This document shows positions 61,557-64,000 of a DNA stretch of 64,000 nucleotides, piece after piece. Within the stretch, counting starts at the first letter, position 1, and every line of letters starts with the position of its first letter. The translations under genes were made by a program, and so were the position numbers. Below the pieces are notes generated by a model. That model made no database searches and had not been told where the DNA came from. It was given only the letters and a program-made list of their open reading frames with translations. The DNA is from Aminipila luticellarii (GTDB lineage Bacteria; Bacillota; Clostridia; Peptostreptococcales; Anaerovoracaceae): assembly GCF_004103735.1 (NCBI RefSeq), contig NZ_CP035281.1, positions 62,001 to 126,000 of the forward strand, read 5' to 3'.

Positions 61557-62504
61557 ATGCAAGATAAAAAGTATGACGATATTGATGCAATATCCGGAGA
61601 ACGGTGGTTTCCCAAAGAAACGACTTTTGAAGAGGATATGAATGAATATTGGGGAGACTGGGGCGTGAGCTCTGAGGTTGAAACATTAAAAGCCGTACTG
61701 ATGCGAAGGCCGGGAAAAGAGGTTGAAAGTTTTAATGCCCATGCCGTTAGATTCTCGGATGAACCGCTGAACGTAGAACTCATGAGAAAACAGCACGATG
61801 AAGTAGCTAAGATTTACACGGACTTTGGTGTTAAGGTGTACTATGTGGAGAATCAGCGGGAAGATCGGCCAAACTCTATTTTTTGCAGAGATTTAGTATT
61901 CATGACTCCGGAGGGAGCCATTCTTTCAAGACCCGGCATGGAAGCCAGAAGAGGAGAAGAACGATATGTGGCGGGGGCGTTGAGTAAAATTGGCGTACCG
62001 ATTTTAAGGACCATTGCAGGGGATGGATTTTTTGAAGGTGCCAATGCCATGTGGGTTGACAGGCATACCTGTGTGCTTTCCACAGGCAGCAGGTGCAATA
62101 AAAACGGATTTGAACAGGTGTCCTATGAGTTAAAGCGAATGGGCGTAGAAGTATATCCCATGCAGCAGCCCTATAGCAATATCCATATTGATGGCTTGAT
62201 GAATCCGGCAAGTAATGATATGGTATTAGTACATGCTTCACAAGTTCCGTACGACATATTGGATATGCTGAAACGCAAAGGATACAAGATTTTGGAAGCC
62301 CCATCTCAAACGGAAGTACGAGAAACCTTCGGGTGTAATTTTGTAGCACTGGAGCCGGGCAATATTGTCATGCCGGAAGGCAATCCGAGAACACAGGAAC
62401 TGCTGGAAAGGAATGGGATCCGGGTTACTACGGTAAATATTTCAGAGATCATGAAAGGGAAAGGGGCTCTGCATTGTATCACGGCATATCTTAAAAGGGG
62501 ATAA
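61557..62504 (+). CDS. Amidinotransferase/arginine deiminase-superfamily hydrolase
   Basis: A 315-residue pentein-fold enzyme, probably a hydrolase of a guanidino compound (arginine, methylated arginine or a related substrate). Catalytic elements are visible: NSIFCRDLVF (Asp, near residue 108), DGFFEGANAMW (Glu, near 160), NIHIDGL (His, near 218) and a C-terminal ALHCIT with the nucleophilic Cys near 308. It is shorter than classic arginine deiminase (about 400), and the usual FEGGD is FEGAN. The exact substrate is unresolved. AGGAGG precedes the ATG. It is transcribed from a sigma-54 promoter and lies 72 nt before the activator gene. Confidence 0.85.
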   Translation: MQDKKYDDIDAISGERWFPKETTFEEDMNEYWGDWGVSSEVETLKAVLMRRPGKEVESFNAHAVRFSDEPLNVELMRKQHDEVAKIYTDFGVKVYYVENQREDRPNSIFCRDLVFMTPEGAILSRPGMEARRGEERYVAGALSKIGVPILRTIAGDGFFEGANAMWVDRHTCVLSTGSRCNKNGFEQVSYELKRMGVEVYPMQQPYSNIHIDGLMNPASNDMVLVHASQVPYDILDMLKRKGYKILEAPSQTEVRETFGCNFVALEPGNIVMPEGNPRTQELLERNGIRVTTVNISEIMKGKGALHCITAYLKRG

Positions 62505-62576
62505 CCTTGAAAAATGCTTGTATAACAGCAATTCGTTGATTCTGATATGGATATGGATATTTCAGAGAGGAAAGAA

Positions 62577-63962
62577 ATGCTTAGAAGATATGTTGAACAG
62601 ATATTGAGTGTATATAATTACATAGACGGCATCATGGTTACAGATCGGAATGGATATATTGAGTATTATTCTAATTTTAGGCCTGATGTAAATCATCTGA
62701 AAGAAAAAGATGTTCTGCATAAACATGTCTTAGAAGTATACCCGGCTTTAACCGAGGAGAGCAGCAGTATCATGCGCGTCCTTAAAACCGGAAAACCCAT
62801 AGCCAATGAATATCAGGATCTGGTGACCTACAAGGGGCAGAGTATTCGTGCAGTAAACGTTACGCTGCCTATAAAAGAAGACAATAAAATCATAGGGGCG
62901 GTAGATGTATCCAGATACATTGATCTCCCCTATGAAAGGCAGGATATATCCATATCGATAAAAGATAATGTAATAGCTAAAAACCTATATGTTACGGACG
63001 ATATAATCACCAATTCGCACAACATGATGCAGATAAAAAAGCGGATTCCCATGGTTGCCGGTACGGATTCTTCGGTACTGATCTATGGAGAGACCGGCAC
63101 CGGAAAGGAACTGGTTGCCCAATCAATTCATACCTGCAGCCGGCGAAGCAATAAAAAGTTCATTTCACAGAATTGTGCCGCCATCCCCGGCAATCTGCTG
63201 GAAAGCATATTATTTGGTACGACCAAGGGCAGTTATACAGGAGCCGAAAACAAGCCGGGATTGTTTGAAATAGCCAACGGAGGAACCTTATTCCTGGATG
63301 AAATCAACTCCATGGAATTGAGCGTTCAACCGAAATTGCTTAAGGCCATAGAAGAGAAACAAGTTACTCGTTTAGGTGGGTTTGAACCCATTAAGACAGA
63401 TATTAAGATTATTTCAGCGATTAATGAAAGTCCGCAAAAATGCCTGGAAGAAAACAGGCTTCGAGAGGATTTATTTTACCGGTTGAGCGTAGTACAAATA
63501 AATATTCCTCCTCTAAGGGAAAGAAGAGAAGATTTATTTTTTATGACATCGCATTTTATCGGACAATATAATCAGCTCATGCATCGTGATATTCTTGGAA
63601 TTGATGAACAAGTGGAGGCTATATTTAGGAAATATTCGTGGCCGGGCAACGTCCGAGAACTTAAAAATATCATTGAAGGAGCGTTCAATGTTGCTTCCTC
63701 CCGGTTTATTCAGCGAAAGGATTTACCGGAATACCTAAATGCCCGCTCGGGAGGAACCCCTGCTTTATCAACAGCTTTGGAGGAATTTCCTTTAATAGAG
63801 GAGGATTATTCTCTGGAGAAAGCCATGGCACAATATGAAAAAAGAATTATAATCGCGGCGATAAATTCCTCAAACAGTTTGGTGGAAGCTTCAAAAAAAT
63901 TGGGGATTACAAAGCAGGCTCTGAATTACAAAATTAAAAAATATAATATTAAAAATAGCTAG
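62577..63962 (+). CDS. Sigma-54-dependent transcriptional activator with PAS domain (RocR-like)
   Basis: Enhancer-binding protein of 461 residues that activates RpoN promoters. It has an N-terminal PAS-like sensor (about residues 10-120), a central AAA+ domain with Walker A GETGTGKE near 173, the sigma-54 contact loop GSYTGA (a variant of GAFTGA), Walker B GGTLFLDEIN near 237, and a C-terminal Fis-type HTH (LVEASKKLGITKQALNYKIKKY). It resembles RocR, the arginine-catabolism activator of Bacillus, which fits the neighbouring guanidino hydrolase. The ATG at 62577 has AGAGAGG 6 nt upstream; the frame opens at 62547 without a site. Confidence 0.92.
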   Translation: MLRRYVEQILSVYNYIDGIMVTDRNGYIEYYSNFRPDVNHLKEKDVLHKHVLEVYPALTEESSSIMRVLKTGKPIANEYQDLVTYKGQSIRAVNVTLPIKEDNKIIGAVDVSRYIDLPYERQDISISIKDNVIAKNLYVTDDIITNSHNMMQIKKRIPMVAGTDSSVLIYGETGTGKELVAQSIHTCSRRSNKKFISQNCAAIPGNLLESILFGTTKGSYTGAENKPGLFEIANGGTLFLDEINSMELSVQPKLLKAIEEKQVTRLGGFEPIKTDIKIISAINESPQKCLEENRLREDLFYRLSVVQINIPPLRERREDLFFMTSHFIGQYNQLMHRDILGIDEQVEAIFRKYSWPGNVRELKNIIEGAFNVASSRFIQRKDLPEYLNARSGGTPALSTALEEFPLIEEDYSLEKAMAQYEKRIIIAAINSSNSLVEASKKLGITKQALNYKIKKYNIKNS

Positions 63963-64000
63963 TAAAAAGAACTTTACCATTGGGGTGAAGTTCTTTTTAC
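63962..64000 (+). terminator. Terminator at the right window edge
   Basis: A 13-bp perfect stem (63962-63974 with 63988-64000) starts at the last base of the activator stop codon; the loop is 13 nt and a T-run lies in the 3' arm. The window ends here. Confidence 0.75.

Overview
The window looks like the chromosome of a low-to-mid GC anaerobic Firmicute (class Clostridia). An amino-acid-fermenting member of the Anaerovoracaceae / former Family XIII is my best guess; this rests on gene content and protein style, not on a search. It combines complete anabolic blocks for aromatic and branched-chain amino acids with a histidine-to-glutamate catabolic operon, and it has Gram-positive traits: an S-layer homology protein, AGGAGG-type ribosome binding sites and intrinsic terminators.

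Layout. 1-7.5 kb, minus strand: aromatic operon aroF-tyrA-aroB-aroA-aroC-pheA-aroE (aroE runs off the left edge). Upstream is a consensus promoter and a leader that encodes a 35-residue peptide with nine aromatic residues, followed by mutually exclusive antiterminator and terminator hairpins. This is an apparent ribosome-mediated attenuator and the most striking signal in the window. 7.6-10.2 kb: membrane diguanylate cyclase with two solute-binding sensor domains. 10.3-12.5 kb: convergent type II restriction-modification pair with overlapping stop codons inside one bidirectional terminator. 12.6-19.1 kb, minus: leuA-leuB with two different leuD-leuC pairs. 19.4-24.4 kb, plus: ilvB-ilvN-ilvC-ilvD, divergent from leuA. 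24.5-27.5 kb, minus: a tightly coupled, poorly understood operon (DUF815 AAA+ ATPase, secreted class 3 lipase, ComFB-like protein, zinc-ribbon membrane protein). 27.7-28.9 kb: threonine dehydratase. 29.2-35.8 kb: hutH-hutU-hutI, cyclodeaminase and glutamate formimidoyltransferase. 35.9-38.9 kb: DtxR-like regulator, alanine racemase, amidohydrolase. 39.2-41.9 kb, minus: brnQ and a uracil/xanthine permease. 42.2-46.5 kb: HD-domain protein, small NrdD-like protein, purB, purA and a small hypothetical protein. 46.6-52.3 kb: MacA/MacB-like exporter with an SLH-domain protein. 52.4-53.5 kb: decayed IS4-type transposase abutting a frameshifted csoR. 53.7-56.4 kb: DUF3160 lipoprotein with a calcium-motif secreted protein. 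56.5-57.5 kb: glutathione peroxidase with an OhrR-type regulator and an OhrR-like operator. 57.8-59.2 kb: Fic protein and tRNA-Ala. 59.2-61.5 kb: acetyltransferase, a 39-residue ORF, DUF1648 and TraX-like membrane proteins. 61.5-64 kb: amidinotransferase-family hydrolase behind a near-perfect sigma-54 promoter, with a sigma-54 activator next to it.

How it fits together. The aromatic, leu and ilv blocks provide biosynthesis; BrnQ and threonine dehydratase connect to branched-chain pools. Histidine breakdown yields glutamate and feeds one-carbon units to folate, which purine synthesis can use. The right end holds accessory and stress functions. I saw no CRISPR array, prophage, rRNA or plasmid replication gene. 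Starts were chosen by ribosome-binding-site spacing; in many genes the longest open frame begins inside the Shine-Dalgarno sequence and was shortened.
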